DNA from: JAFDXJ01 sp038257845
Lineage (GTDB): Bacteria; Bacteroidota; Bacteroidia; Chitinophagales; Chitinophagaceae
NCBI GenBank assembly: GCA_038257845.1
Contig: JBBSQL010000033.1
Coordinates: 1-33,880, forward strand
Direction: 5' to 3'
Length of the DNA: 33,880 bases
Shown here: one piece after another, positions 17,565 to 25,077 of the stretch
Position numbering within the stretch: the stretch's first letter is position 1
Layout of the letters: each line of letters starts with the position of its first letter
Translations under genes and position numbers: made by a program
The notes under the pieces: model-generated
Database searches by the model: none
Told to the model about the DNA's origin: nothing
What the model saw: the letters and a program-made list of their open reading frames with translations, nothing else

Positions 17565-19022
17565 TTAATTTTTTATATTTAATTTTTCTTCGAGTATTTT
17601 TATTGCTATTGCAGGATCTGCTTTTCCCTTACTTAATTTTTTTACTTCACCCATCATCAAACCGATCAAACCTTTCTTGCCTTTTCGATACTCCTTTACT
17701 TTTTCAGGCATGGTTTCCAAAACAATATTTATCCAGTTTTCCAGTTCATCTGTATCATTTACCTGCATCCATCCCTGTGTGGTTACGGCTTTCAGCGTAT
17801 CAACGTTTTTGTTTTCCATTAAATAGGGCAATAGTTTTGAAGCCGCAGTGGAAAAATTCAATTTATTTTCTTCCACGAGGGTAATGATTTCCGCAAGTTG
17901 TTTTGCATTTAATGGATTCATTATAAAATCCATTTTCTGATCATTCAAATATTGCATTAACGGTCCCGTGATCCAATTGGCAATCGCTTTATAATTGGAT
18001 ACATTTTTCGCCACTTTTTCAAAATAAAATGCAATGTGCATGTCTGCACAGAGCCGTTCAGCATCATAGCCGGAAAGATTGTATTCCGTACAATACTTTT
18101 TCATTTTTGCCTGGGGCAATTCAGGCATGTCTTTTTTTATTCCGGCTAAAAAAGTTGAACTTATTTTTACCGGCGGGAGATCCGGTTCAGGAAAATAGCG
18201 GTAATCATCAGCCTCTTCTTTTTCACGCATGGGAAATGTAGCATTTGCGGCCGCATCATAACTTCTTGTTTCCTGTAAAATTTTCTGATTATTTTCTGCA
18301 AGCTGCATCAATCTCGAAACTTCAACATCAATTGCTTTTTTGACATAGCGCAGCGAATTCAGGTTTTTCACTTCTACTTTGGTGCCTAATTTTTTTGAAC
18401 CTTTCGGACGAATTGAAATATTTGCATCGCAGCGAAGGCTGCCTTCTTCCATGTTGCCATCACATATATCAAGCCATTTAACAAGCCTTCTTATCTCTGC
18501 AATAAATTGATAAGCTTCTTCAGCAGAATGTAAAACAGGCTCTGTTACAATTTCGATGAGTGGTGTACCGGCACGGTTAAAATCAAGACAGGTAAAATGA
18601 TCATTCATATCATGCAAACTTTTCCCTGCATCTTCCTCGAGATGAATCCTGTTTAAAAATATTTCGCGCGTATAATTTTCTGTCTTAATAGTAACATATC
18701 CATTTTTACAAATCGGGTTGGTATGTTGTGTTACCTGGTAACCTTTCGGCAGGTCCGGGTAAAAATAATTTTTGCGTGCAAAAAAAGTGTAGCCCGCAAT
18801 ATCACAATTACACGCGATACCCATTTTCACAGCAAACAGAATTGCTTCTTTATTTATTACAGGCAATGTTCCCGGGTGTGCCAGTGAAATTTCGCTGACC
18901 AATGTATTTGGTTCAGCGCCAAAAAGATTATTGTCCCCGCAAAAAAGTTTGGTATTCGTATCAAGCCTGGCGTGTATTTCCAGGCCAATAACGGTTTCGT
19001 ATTTCTCAGCTTCACTCTTCAT
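17565..19022 (-). CDS. gatB: Asp-tRNA(Asn)/Glu-tRNA(Gln) amidotransferase subunit B
   Basis: GatB, 485 residues from ATG 19022. It is the kinase and tRNA-binding subunit of GatCAB, which turns Glu-tRNA(Gln) or Asp-tRNA(Asn) into the amide form. The N-terminal cradle begins YETVIGLEIHARLDTNTKLF. Family motifs include SLAHPGTLPVIN, FARKNYFYPDLPKGYQ, EEDAGKS, DFNRAGTPLIEIV and MEEGSLRCDANIS. The tail (about 340-485) is the GatB/YqeY domain. The frame is open four codons further to a TTG at 19034, but that TTG lies inside a perfect -7 box (TAGTTTTG, 19039-19032), so the ATG is the real start, about four bases downstream of the likely transcript start. GatA and GatC are not in the window. Confidence 0.96.
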   Translation of the reverse strand: MKSEAEKYETVIGLEIHARLDTNTKLFCGDNNLFGAEPNTLVSEISLAHPGTLPVINKEAILFAVKMGIACNCDIAGYTFFARKNYFYPDLPKGYQVTQHTNPICKNGYVTIKTENYTREIFLNRIHLEEDAGKSLHDMNDHFTCLDFNRAGTPLIEIVTEPVLHSAEEAYQFIAEIRRLVKWLDICDGNMEEGSLRCDANISIRPKGSKKLGTKVEVKNLNSLRYVKKAIDVEVSRLMQLAENNQKILQETRSYDAAANATFPMREKEEADDYRYFPEPDLPPVKISSTFLAGIKKDMPELPQAKMKKYCTEYNLSGYDAERLCADMHIAFYFEKVAKNVSNYKAIANWITGPLMQYLNDQKMDFIMNPLNAKQLAEIITLVEENKLNFSTAASKLLPYLMENKNVDTLKAVTTQGWMQVNDTDELENWINIVLETMPEKVKEYRKGKKGLIGLMMGEVKKLSKGKADPAIAIKILEEKLNIKN

Positions 19023-19031
19023 GTAAGTGCG

Positions 19032-19039
19032 CAAAACTA
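19032..19039 (-). promoter_or_regulatory. -7 box of gatB (TAGTTTTG)
   Basis: Read on the minus strand, TAGTTTTG matches TAnnTTTG in every fixed base and lies nine bases before the gatB ATG. No clear -33 element was found. Confidence 0.6.
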
Positions 19040-19104
19040 AGCCGTAGCAATGGATTTGCCATTGATTTCTGCAATAATTAGGATTATCTTAATTCCTTTT
19101 TTTG

Positions 19105-19131
19105 CAAAAAAAACCACCCTGAAAGGATGGC
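19105..19131 (-). terminator. intrinsic terminator after the PDZ gene
   Basis: On the minus strand CCATCC (19131-19126) pairs with GGGTGG (19120-19115), one pair being T-G, around loop TTTCA, and eight T follow (19114-19107). It lies 22 bases after the PDZ gene stop. Confidence 0.85.
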
Positions 19132-19153
19132 TTTTCTATTTTCTTTTTAAAAT

Positions 19154-20143
19154 TTAAAGGTTCATGGTTTTTAATTCTTTGGGGAATTTAATGCTGATCG
19201 TTTTTGAATTGTTATTTCTTGTATAAGTAAGTTGAATGGTATCTCCTTCTTTTATAGTTTTCAGCATATTCCTGAGATCATCTACTGAAGTAATTTTTGT
19301 ATCATTAATTTGAGTGATCACATCATTGTTTTGTAAGCCGGCTTTTTCAACTGCGCCGTCTTTTTCTGTATTCAAAATTTTCACACCTGAATTATTATCC
19401 ATATCCTGAACCTGTGCGCCTAATTTTATCTTGCTTCGATAAAAATCAAACCCCTGCAAGCCGTCCATTTTAGGAATATTTGGCATTGAAAAACCTTTTA
19501 AATTGTCCATATCTTTCCAGGCAAATACACGCATTGCGTTCGCATGCAGTATTGCATTGACAGTGGAAGTTTTGCCATCTCTCAAATAGGTCACTGTTAC
19601 TTTATCATTGGGTTTATATTTTCCAATGGCTGTTGAAAGATCAGTTGGGTTGGTAATTTTTGTATCACCCACTTTTGTGATGATGTCTCCTTCTTTCAGG
19701 CCAGCACTGTCTGCACCACTTTTATCAGTCACGTCTGTAATACGCGCGCCGTCTTTGTTTGCTTCCGACATAACGCCCAGGAATGCTTTTGTGCCTTCGC
19801 TGTTATTAAATAAAAAATTGCCACCACCATTCATATTTCCTTCACCGAATGGCATTGCAAAAGGCATACCCGGTGTGCGCGGCATCGTCATAAACATGTC
19901 ACCATCATTGCCATTCATAATGGTTATATCAACATCTTTATTTTCATCAGCCGGTTTTCCGTTAATGGTAATTTTATCGCCATTCACTTCAATGGACATC
20001 TTATCAATAGTGCCGTTTTTCTTGGTGATGATGATGCGCTCCGTCTTTTTGCTATTATCATTTGTCTTGTCCTGGGCCTGGGATTTTAGTGAAAAAACCA
20101 AAGGCATCAGTAATAATGCCAGCCCGATTTTTTTTGTATTCAT
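19154..20143 (-). CDS. secreted protein with two PDZ domains
   Basis: This is a 329-residue protein. A signal peptide covers 1-23 (LKSQAQ). Residues 24-115 are a polar region with Gly/Met/Phe-rich stretches. PDZ domain 1 is at about 119-200 (FLGVMSE, then SGADSAGLKEGDIITKVGDTKI) and PDZ domain 2 at about 240-320 (GAVEKAGLQNNDVITQINDTKI). The PDZ pair resembles that of HtrA/DegP, but no serine-protease domain is present. It is likely periplasmic and binds exposed protein C-termini, as an adaptor or chaperone. It has its own promoter candidate and terminator, so it is a single-gene unit. Confidence 0.85.
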   Translation of the reverse strand: MNTKKIGLALLLMPLVFSLKSQAQDKTNDNSKKTERIIITKKNGTIDKMSIEVNGDKITINGKPADENKDVDITIMNGNDGDMFMTMPRTPGMPFAMPFGEGNMNGGGNFLFNNSEGTKAFLGVMSEANKDGARITDVTDKSGADSAGLKEGDIITKVGDTKITNPTDLSTAIGKYKPNDKVTVTYLRDGKTSTVNAILHANAMRVFAWKDMDNLKGFSMPNIPKMDGLQGFDFYRSKIKLGAQVQDMDNNSGVKILNTEKDGAVEKAGLQNNDVITQINDTKITSVDDLRNMLKTIKEGDTIQLTYTRNNNSKTISIKFPKELKTMNL

Positions 20144-20179
20144 AATCTATGATTTTTATGTACGAAATATTTAGTAGAT

Positions 20180-20214
20180 CAAAAGTAAATGAATCTCATA
20201 TACGAAAGCTTTCG
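20180..20214 (-). promoter_or_regulatory. promoter of the PDZ gene with a 12-bp palindrome in the -33 region
   Basis: On the minus strand TACTTTTG (20187-20180) is a perfect -7 box 37 bases before the ATG. CGAAAGCTTTCG (20203-20214) is a perfect palindrome 15 bases further upstream, covering the place of the -33 element. It could be an operator or the site of an activator; this is inference. Confidence 0.5.
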
Positions 20215-20252
20215 GAAATGTTAAAATAAATTTTGATGAAATAAAGAAAGGA

Positions 20253-21539
20253 TTATGATGTAAGTATTTTCCTGATCGCGCTGGCTTTTAAAATACATTC
20301 TTCATATTCTTTTTCCGGCTCACTCAGCCAGGTAATACCGCCGCCCACCGGGAATGTAAGCCGATTTGTTTTGGAGTTATAAATGATGCTCCTGATCACT
20401 ACGTTGAAATCAAAATCTTTTTTCGGTGTAATGTATCCTACCGTTCCGGAAAAAATTCCACGATTCGTTTTTTCATATTGCCCAATGAGTTCCATCACTT
20501 TCTTTTTTGGCGCACCGGTCATGGAAGCCATGGGAAATGCAGCATGTATAATATCCGCCAGGTTTATATTGAATGGTACAATTCCCTGCACAGTGGAGAT
20601 CATTTGATATACCTGAGGAAAAGTGTAAATACCAAAAAGTTCGGATACGTGTACAGATCCTTCCTCACAGAAACGGGATACATCATTTCGCGCAAGGTCA
20701 ACTGCCATTACATTTTCACTTTGCTCTTTCCGGCTTTCTTTCAATAAATTTTTCTGCAATGCATCAATAGCTGAATCATGCAAGCCACGGCGTGCCGTGC
20801 CTTTGATGGGTTGTGAAATAATTTGTCGCACTTCTTTTTGTAAAAAACGTTCCGGGCTGGCACAAATCAAAAAATTATTTTCATTTTTATACAAACAGGA
20901 AAATGGGTTGGGTGAAACAGCCAATAGTTTTTTAAAAGTTTCCAGTGGATCTATCGAATAATTGTTTGCAAAAAATTGCATGCAGAAATTAATTTCATAA
21001 CAGTCACCACGCTGAATATGTTTTTTGAGTTGTTGAATGATTGAAATATATTCTTCCTTCTCAATATCAGAACGAATATTTATTTTTTCAGCATTCGCTA
21101 CTTTAAGTGAAATTTTTTCCAGGTGAAGAATGGCATGAAACACTTCACTCGGCGGCCGGAAGATCGTTTCAATGGTCAGGATATTTTTTTTTAAAATTAA
21201 AACGACCTGGGGTTGAAAAAAAAATATATTTTCAAATCCTGTATGTGGTATTTCTTCCTTTCCATTTTCGGTTTGCAAATCGTAAGAAAAATGACCAAAA
21301 AGCCAGTCATTGTTTTCTTCGTAAAATTGATGGAATTCCGGAAGGCTGCCAGTAAATTTTTTTTCAGTACCGGCTGCAGCCAAACAATCATACCGACCAT
21401 ATTTGTCTTCATAACCACAACTGTCCAAAAATGAAAAAATGCTAAACCGGTTACACCAGTCCAGCATTTTTTCCTTAAATATTTTTACATCACCCGCTAC
21501 AGGGAATGATTCAATTTTCCTATGCCTTTTTTTATACAT
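20253..21539 (-). CDS. pabB: chorismate-binding enzyme, aminodeoxychorismate synthase component I-like
   Basis: This is a 428-residue enzyme of the anthranilate/aminodeoxychorismate/isochorismate synthase family. The C-terminal catalytic domain (about 165-425) shows PIKGTARRG at 244-252, SENVMAVDLARND, MTGAPK at 340-345 and GGGITWLSEPEKEYEE near 399-414 with the Mg-binding Glu residues. Lys246 within PIKGT is the residue that marks PabB; TrpE has Ala there. The product would be 4-amino-4-deoxychorismate, a precursor of folate. The glutamine amidotransferase (PabA) and lyase (PabC) are not in the window. The gene follows the acidic-protein gene by three bases and so is probably translated from the same message. 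Confidence 0.88.
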   Translation of the reverse strand: MYKKRHRKIESFPVAGDVKIFKEKMLDWCNRFSIFSFLDSCGYEDKYGRYDCLAAAGTEKKFTGSLPEFHQFYEENNDWLFGHFSYDLQTENGKEEIPHTGFENIFFFQPQVVLILKKNILTIETIFRPPSEVFHAILHLEKISLKVANAEKINIRSDIEKEEYISIIQQLKKHIQRGDCYEINFCMQFFANNYSIDPLETFKKLLAVSPNPFSCLYKNENNFLICASPERFLQKEVRQIISQPIKGTARRGLHDSAIDALQKNLLKESRKEQSENVMAVDLARNDVSRFCEEGSVHVSELFGIYTFPQVYQMISTVQGIVPFNINLADIIHAAFPMASMTGAPKKKVMELIGQYEKTNRGIFSGTVGYITPKKDFDFNVVIRSIIYNSKTNRLTFPVGGGITWLSEPEKEYEECILKASAIRKILTS

Positions 21540-21542
21540 GTA

Positions 21543-21980
21543 TTAAAAATCATCATCCTCTTCCTCATCTTCAAAATCATCATTGTACATATCAAATTCT
21601 TTCATGTCCGGATCAACGGTGAAGTCATCATCCTCATCACCGGCGACCCCTTTTTTTCCTGGTTTTTTTCTGTCCGCTCCCGGTATATCAAACTCATCGA
21701 AATCGGGATCCCATGAATCTGCTTCTTCAGATTTTTCCCAGTCATCCTTTTCGTCGTCATCCGCATTTTCATCGTCCTCTAATTTCTTTTGTTTCTTTCC
21801 AGGTGCAGCTTTAGCAGGTTTTTTTGATACTATTTCTTCATCAACTTCAAGATCATCATCATTTAAATCATCTTCTTCCTGTTTATTTTTTACAGGAGAT
21901 TTTTTTTCGCCTTTACCATTAACTTGTTGTGCAGGGTTGCTTTTTTGTACGCCTTTGTCTTTATTTGATTTTGATGTCAT
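21543..21980 (-). CDS. highly acidic low-complexity protein, unknown function
   Basis: I do not recognise a family. From ATG 21980 it has 145 residues. A Lys-rich first 30 residues (KSNKDKG, KGEKKSPVKNK) lead into blocks of Asp and Glu (EEDDLNDDDLEVDEE) and a C-terminus that is nearly all acidic (NDDFEDEEEDDDF). There are no Cys, no signal peptide and no membrane segment, so it is likely disordered and cytoplasmic. The frame extends three codons to a TTG at 21989, but the ATG is preferred. It precedes pabB by three bases and has its own promoter and a leader hairpin. Charged tails of this sort bind basic partners or metal ions in other proteins; nothing here shows which. Confidence 0.75.
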   Translation of the reverse strand: MTSKSNKDKGVQKSNPAQQVNGKGEKKSPVKNKQEEDDLNDDDLEVDEEIVSKKPAKAAPGKKQKKLEDDENADDDEKDDWEKSEEADSWDPDFDEFDIPGADRKKPGKKGVAGDEDDDFTVDPDMKEFDMYNDDFEDEEEDDDF

Positions 21981-21999
21981 AACCGCCAAAGATTTGATG

Positions 22000-22028
22000 C
22001 CTAAAATAAGAATACTTTTTATTTTAGG
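22000..22028 (-). other. 10-bp hairpin in the leader of the acidic-protein gene
   Basis: CCTAAAATAA (22000-22009) and TTATTTTAGG (22019-22028) form a perfect stem with a nine-base loop. It lies between the -7 box at 22064-22057 and the ATG at 21980, ending 19 bases before the start. No T run follows on the minus strand, so it is not a simple terminator. Confidence 0.5.
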
Positions 22029-22056
22029 TAAAATTATTTTTAAATATAGTTTGAAA

Positions 22057-22064
22057 CAAAAATA
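22057..22064 (-). promoter_or_regulatory. -7 box for the acidic protein and pabB (TATTTTTG)
   Basis: Perfect TAnnTTTG match on the minus strand, between the purA stop and the acidic-protein start. The leader would be about 70 bases, longer than elsewhere in the window. Confidence 0.55.
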
Positions 22065-22088
22065 ATGCCTTTATCCATTGTCATGTTA

Positions 22089-23351
22089 TTACAACTTTAC
22101 AATCTGATCTCGTCCCGGGCCGTTCGAAATATATTTAACCGGTGCTCCTAAAAAATTATTGATAAATGCTACATACTCGTTCATCTTTCCGGGAAGGTCT
22201 TTTGCTTCCTTTATTTTTGTAGTATCTGTATTCCAGCCAGTAAATTTTTTCAGTAATGGAGTGATATCAATCTTATCCATTTGATATGGAATCTCATGAA
22301 CTTCTTTCCCATCAATTGAATAACCATCACACACTTTCAACGTTTCAAATGCATCCAGCACATCTGCTTTGGTCATAACAATTTGTGTAATACCATTGAT
22401 CATACATGCAAAATGCAGCGCTACCAAATCAATCCAGCCACAACGCCGCGGCCTTCCGGTTGTAGCGCCAAATTCCTGGCCGGTCTTCCGCATCAGTTCA
22501 CCTTCTTCATTTTCTAATTCTGTGGGGAAAGGGCCACTTCCCACGCGTGTGCAATATGCTTTTGTAACGCCAATCACTTCCCTGATTTTATTGGGTGGAA
22601 TCCCCAGGCCCGTACAAACTCCTGCGGAAATTGTATTGGAGGAAGTGACAAAGGGAAACGTACCAAAATCAATATCCAGCATACTTCCCTGCGCTCCTTC
22701 GGCCAGTACAGTTTTGCCTTCGTTTATTTTTTTATTAATAAAATATTCCCCGTTCACTATATTTAATCCGCGTAAAAATTCAAGGGATTCAAAAAATACT
22801 TCTTCATCCGCATTGATATCTTCCATAAAATGAAAACCATCCAGCAGCCGCTGGTGTTTCATGCGAAGCTTGATATAATTTGTTGTAAAATTTTTATTCA
22901 AAAGATCTCCAACACGCAGTGCATTCCTGCCCGTTTTATCCATATATGCGGGGCCAATACCTTTCAGTGTAGAACCAATTTTACTTTCACCTTTTGATTG
23001 TTCGGAAGCACGGTCAAGTGCGCGGTGTGATGGGATTATCAGGTTGGTACGCTCTGAAATAAAAAGATTTTTTTTCACATCAATGCCATACGCCGCAACA
23101 GCATCGCATTCTTTTCGCAGCGTTACCGGGTCGAGTACAACACCATTGCCCACCAGGTTTATTTTATCCTGGTGAAAGATGCCGGATGGAATTTGATGCA
23201 GCACTATTTTTTTTCCCTCGACATATAACGTATGCCCCGCATTGGGTCCGCCCTGGAAGCGGGCAACGATATCATAACCGGGCGCAAAATAATCTACGAT
23301 CTTTCCTTTTCCTTCATCTCCCCATTGTAAACCTAAAATCACGTCAACCAT
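22089..23351 (-). CDS. purA: adenylosuccinate synthetase
   Basis: PurA, 420 residues from ATG 23351, joins IMP and aspartate using GTP to give adenylosuccinate, the first step from IMP to AMP. The P-loop-like QWGDEGKGK lies at 9-17 with catalytic Asp12, and GGPNAGHTLY carries the catalytic His. Later motifs include GIGPAYMDKTGR, EGAQGSMLDIDFGTFPFVTSSNT, TTGRPRRCGWID and TKADVLD. Length matches the family. An in-frame TTG eight codons upstream (23375) falls inside a perfect -7 box (TATTTTTG), so the longer form is rejected. It is transcribed alone or with the acidic gene downstream, which has its own -7 box. Confidence 0.97.
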   Translation of the reverse strand: MVDVILGLQWGDEGKGKIVDYFAPGYDIVARFQGGPNAGHTLYVEGKKIVLHQIPSGIFHQDKINLVGNGVVLDPVTLRKECDAVAAYGIDVKKNLFISERTNLIIPSHRALDRASEQSKGESKIGSTLKGIGPAYMDKTGRNALRVGDLLNKNFTTNYIKLRMKHQRLLDGFHFMEDINADEEVFFESLEFLRGLNIVNGEYFINKKINEGKTVLAEGAQGSMLDIDFGTFPFVTSSNTISAGVCTGLGIPPNKIREVIGVTKAYCTRVGSGPFPTELENEEGELMRKTGQEFGATTGRPRRCGWIDLVALHFACMINGITQIVMTKADVLDAFETLKVCDGYSIDGKEVHEIPYQMDKIDITPLLKKFTGWNTDTTKIKEAKDLPGKMNEYVAFINNFLGAPVKYISNGPGRDQIVKL

Positions 23352-23372
23352 GTAAGCTTGTTTTCTTTGCAG

Positions 23373-23380
23373 CAAAAATA
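23373..23380 (-). promoter_or_regulatory. -7 box of purA (TATTTTTG)
   Basis: Perfect TAnnTTTG match on the minus strand, 21 bases before the purA ATG. A TTTG lies 25 bases upstream, which is longer than the usual -33 spacing. Confidence 0.6.
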
Positions 23381-23478
23381 AGTGAATTGAAATTTAATCA
23401 TCCTCCAAATTTTTTTTAAAAAAAATTATGTTGTGTCGTTTATAAAACCAGTACATCGAAATAGATTAATTTCACCCC

Positions 23479-24048
23479 ATGGAAAAAAATAATTCCTGCA
23501 TCATTTTAGGTGTTGATCCCGGTACAGTGATTATGGGATATTCCATACTTCGTGTACAAAATGGTGCTTTGGATGTTCTGGAAATGGATGCGCTGAAATT
23601 ACAACAGTACCAGGATATGTATGAAAGGTTGAAAATGATTTATTCAAAAATATCCCTGCTGATCGAAACATATACCCCGGCACATCTTGCCATTGAATCC
23701 CAGTTTTTTGGTAAAAATGTGCAAAGCATGCTCAAGCTTGGAAGAGCACAGGGCGTGGCTATTGCAGCCGCGATGCAGGGTGGCGTGACCGTACAGGAAT
23801 ATGCACCAAAAAAAATTAAACAATCTATTACGGGCAATGGTAATGCTGATAAAGAACAGGTTTGGAAAATGCTGCAACAAATTTTATTACTCGAAACCAA
23901 ACCGCACTATTTTGATGCAACGGATGCGCTTGCTGTGGCGCTTTGCCATCATTATCAAATGTCATCCCCACTTTTTTCAAACCATAAAAAATCCAATAGC
24001 TGGAAAACATTTATCCAGGAAAATAAAAACAGGGTAATGAATAAATAA
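23479..24048 (+). CDS. ruvC: crossover junction endodeoxyribonuclease RuvC
   Basis: RuvC, 189 residues, cuts Holliday junctions brought by RuvAB. The RNase-H-like fold carries the four acidic catalytic residues: Asp13 (LGVDPGT), Glu73 (AIESQFF), Asp146 and Asp149 (FDATDALAVALCHH). KNVQSMLKLGRAQGV and YAPKKIKQSITGNGNADKEQV are family motifs. The C-terminus runs about 20 residues past the core and is basic. It is divergent from purA and converges with the HIT gene six bases after its stop. Its partner ruvB is 3.7 kb away at 27731 on the other strand; ruvA is not in the window. Confidence 0.96.
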   Translation: MEKNNSCIILGVDPGTVIMGYSILRVQNGALDVLEMDALKLQQYQDMYERLKMIYSKISLLIETYTPAHLAIESQFFGKNVQSMLKLGRAQGVAIAAAMQGGVTVQEYAPKKIKQSITGNGNADKEQVWKMLQQILLLETKPHYFDATDALAVALCHHYQMSSPLFSNHKKSNSWKTFIQENKNRVMNK

Positions 24049-24054
24049 ATGTGC

Positions 24055-24450
24055 TTACGATTTCAATGCATCTACAATCTTTGCCTGGATAATTTTAAAT
24101 TCTTCATCGCTCAGCGATAATTTTTCCTTTTTAAAATTAATATCATTTTCAGAGTTTATGGGCATCAGGTGAATGTGTGCATGCGGCACTTCCAGGCCTA
24201 AAACTGCCATGCCACAACGGTTACAGTCAAATGATTGCTCAATCGCTTTCGCGATGGGCCGCGCAAAAAGCAGGATGCCTGATAAATAAGCTTCTGGTAA
24301 ATCAAATAAATTATCTGTTTCCGTTTTCGGTATTACCAATACATGGCCACGCACCAAAGGATAAATATCCAGGAAGGCATAAAACAAATCATCCTCTGCA
24401 ATTTTATAGGAAGGAATTTCCCCGGCGATAATTTTTGAAAAGATGTCCAT
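24055..24450 (-). CDS. HIT-family protein (histidine-triad nucleotide-binding)
   Basis: This is a 131-residue HIT protein from ATG 24450, beginning MDIFSKIIAGEIPSYKIAED, the usual N-terminus. The histidine triad is HAHIHLMP near residues 94-101. HIT enzymes hydrolyse purine nucleoside phosphoramidates or dinucleotides. The frame is open 21 codons further upstream, but that part would overlap the end of greA and lacks family similarity, so it is rejected. It lies 59 bases after greA on the same strand and probably shares its message. Confidence 0.93.
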   Translation of the reverse strand: MDIFSKIIAGEIPSYKIAEDDLFYAFLDIYPLVRGHVLVIPKTETDNLFDLPEAYLSGILLFARPIAKAIEQSFDCNRCGMAVLGLEVPHAHIHLMPINSENDINFKKEKLSLSDEEFKIIQAKIVDALKS

Positions 24451-24509
24451 TTGTTTAAAATATTTTTTATACTGGTGATATATTTTGTACAATATTTTTG
24501 AAAAAAAGA

Positions 24510-24983
24510 TCATGCAGTGATTTCCTCCACCCTGAATTTTAAAACACCGGCAGGTGCTTGTATTTCTGCAACTTCTCCCTTTAATTTTCCCATCAAACCT
24601 TTACCAATTGGTGAACTCACAGAAATTTTTCCATTCTTCAGGTCGGCTTCTGTTTCTCCGACCAATTGATAGGTGACCGTTTTTTTACTACCAAGGTTGG
24701 TGATGGTCACTTTTGTGAGAATGGATACTTTACTCGTATCAATTTTAGTTTCATCTAAAATCCGTGCATTGGATACCTGGCCTTCCACTTGTTTGATTTT
24801 CGCTTCCAGTAAGCCCTGTGCTTCTTTGGCAGAATCATATTCTGCGTTTTCTTTCAGGTCACCTTTTTCGCGCGCTTCTGCGATGGCCCTGGAAGCCGCA
24901 GGGCGCATTACGGATTTCATGTGCTGGAGTTCTTCTACTTTTTTATCAAACGCCTCTTTGGACATATAAAATAAGTCGCTCAT
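24510..24983 (-). CDS. greA: transcription elongation factor GreA
   Basis: GreA, 157 residues from ATG 24983. It stimulates RNA polymerase to cut the RNA in backtracked complexes. Residues about 8-78 form the coiled coil, with the acidic tip AREKGDLKENAEYDSAKEAQ. Residues about 80-157 form the FKBP-like domain (SPIGKGLMGKLKGEVAEIQAP). The reading frame extends 21 codons upstream, but that stretch covers the leader hairpin and T run, so the ATG after AGGAAAAT is chosen. Confidence 0.96.
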   Translation of the reverse strand: MSDLFYMSKEAFDKKVEELQHMKSVMRPAASRAIAEAREKGDLKENAEYDSAKEAQGLLEAKIKQVEGQVSNARILDETKIDTSKVSILTKVTITNLGSKKTVTYQLVGETEADLKNGKISVSSPIGKGLMGKLKGEVAEIQAPAGVLKFRVEEITA

Positions 24984-25008
24984 ATTTTCCTGGTTTAGCT
25001 TATAGAAA

Positions 25009-25046
25009 AAAAAATACAACGCCACATGTTTATTGCAGCGTTGCAA
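25009..25046 (-). terminator. terminator-like hairpin upstream of greA
   Basis: On the minus strand TGCAACGC and GCGTTGTA pair (one G-T), an inner TGCA/TGTG extends the stem with wobble pairs, and TTTTTTTTT follows. It begins about 32 bases after the dehydrogenase stop and ends about 25 bases before the greA ATG. It may end the rsmA-dehydrogenase message, or act in the greA leader if transcription starts at the box at 25057-25050. Confidence 0.6.
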
Positions 25047-25049
25047 CTA

Positions 25050-25057
25050 CAAATATA
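25050..25057 (-). promoter_or_regulatory. -7 box upstream of greA (TATATTTG)
   Basis: Perfect TAnnTTTG match on the minus strand, identical to the rsmA box. A transcript from it would start right at the hairpin 25046-25009. Confidence 0.45.
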
Positions 25058-25077
25058 GAAATTAATTTATACAAATA

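Noticed and set aside
19023..19034. N-terminal extension of GatB to a TTG start
   Set aside because: The TTG lies within a perfect -7 box, and GatB proteins begin near the chosen ATG.
19608..20174. 188-residue plus-strand ORF
   Set aside because: It is antisense to the PDZ gene, whose domains, signal peptide, promoter and terminator are clear.
21583..22065. 160-residue Ser/Phe-rich ORF on the plus strand
   Set aside because: It is the reverse complement of the Asp/Glu-rich gene: GAT and GAA codons read backwards give Ser and Phe. It has no other support.
23352..23375. N-terminal extension of PurA to a TTG start
   Set aside because: The TTG lies within a perfect -7 box; MVDVILGLQWGDEGKGK is the normal PurA start.
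24451..24513. 21-residue extension of the HIT protein
   Set aside because: It would overlap the end of greA and carries no family similarity; MDIFSKII is the usual start.
24984..25046. 21-residue extension of GreA
   Set aside because: It would translate through the hairpin and T run; the next ATG gives the normal GreA length.
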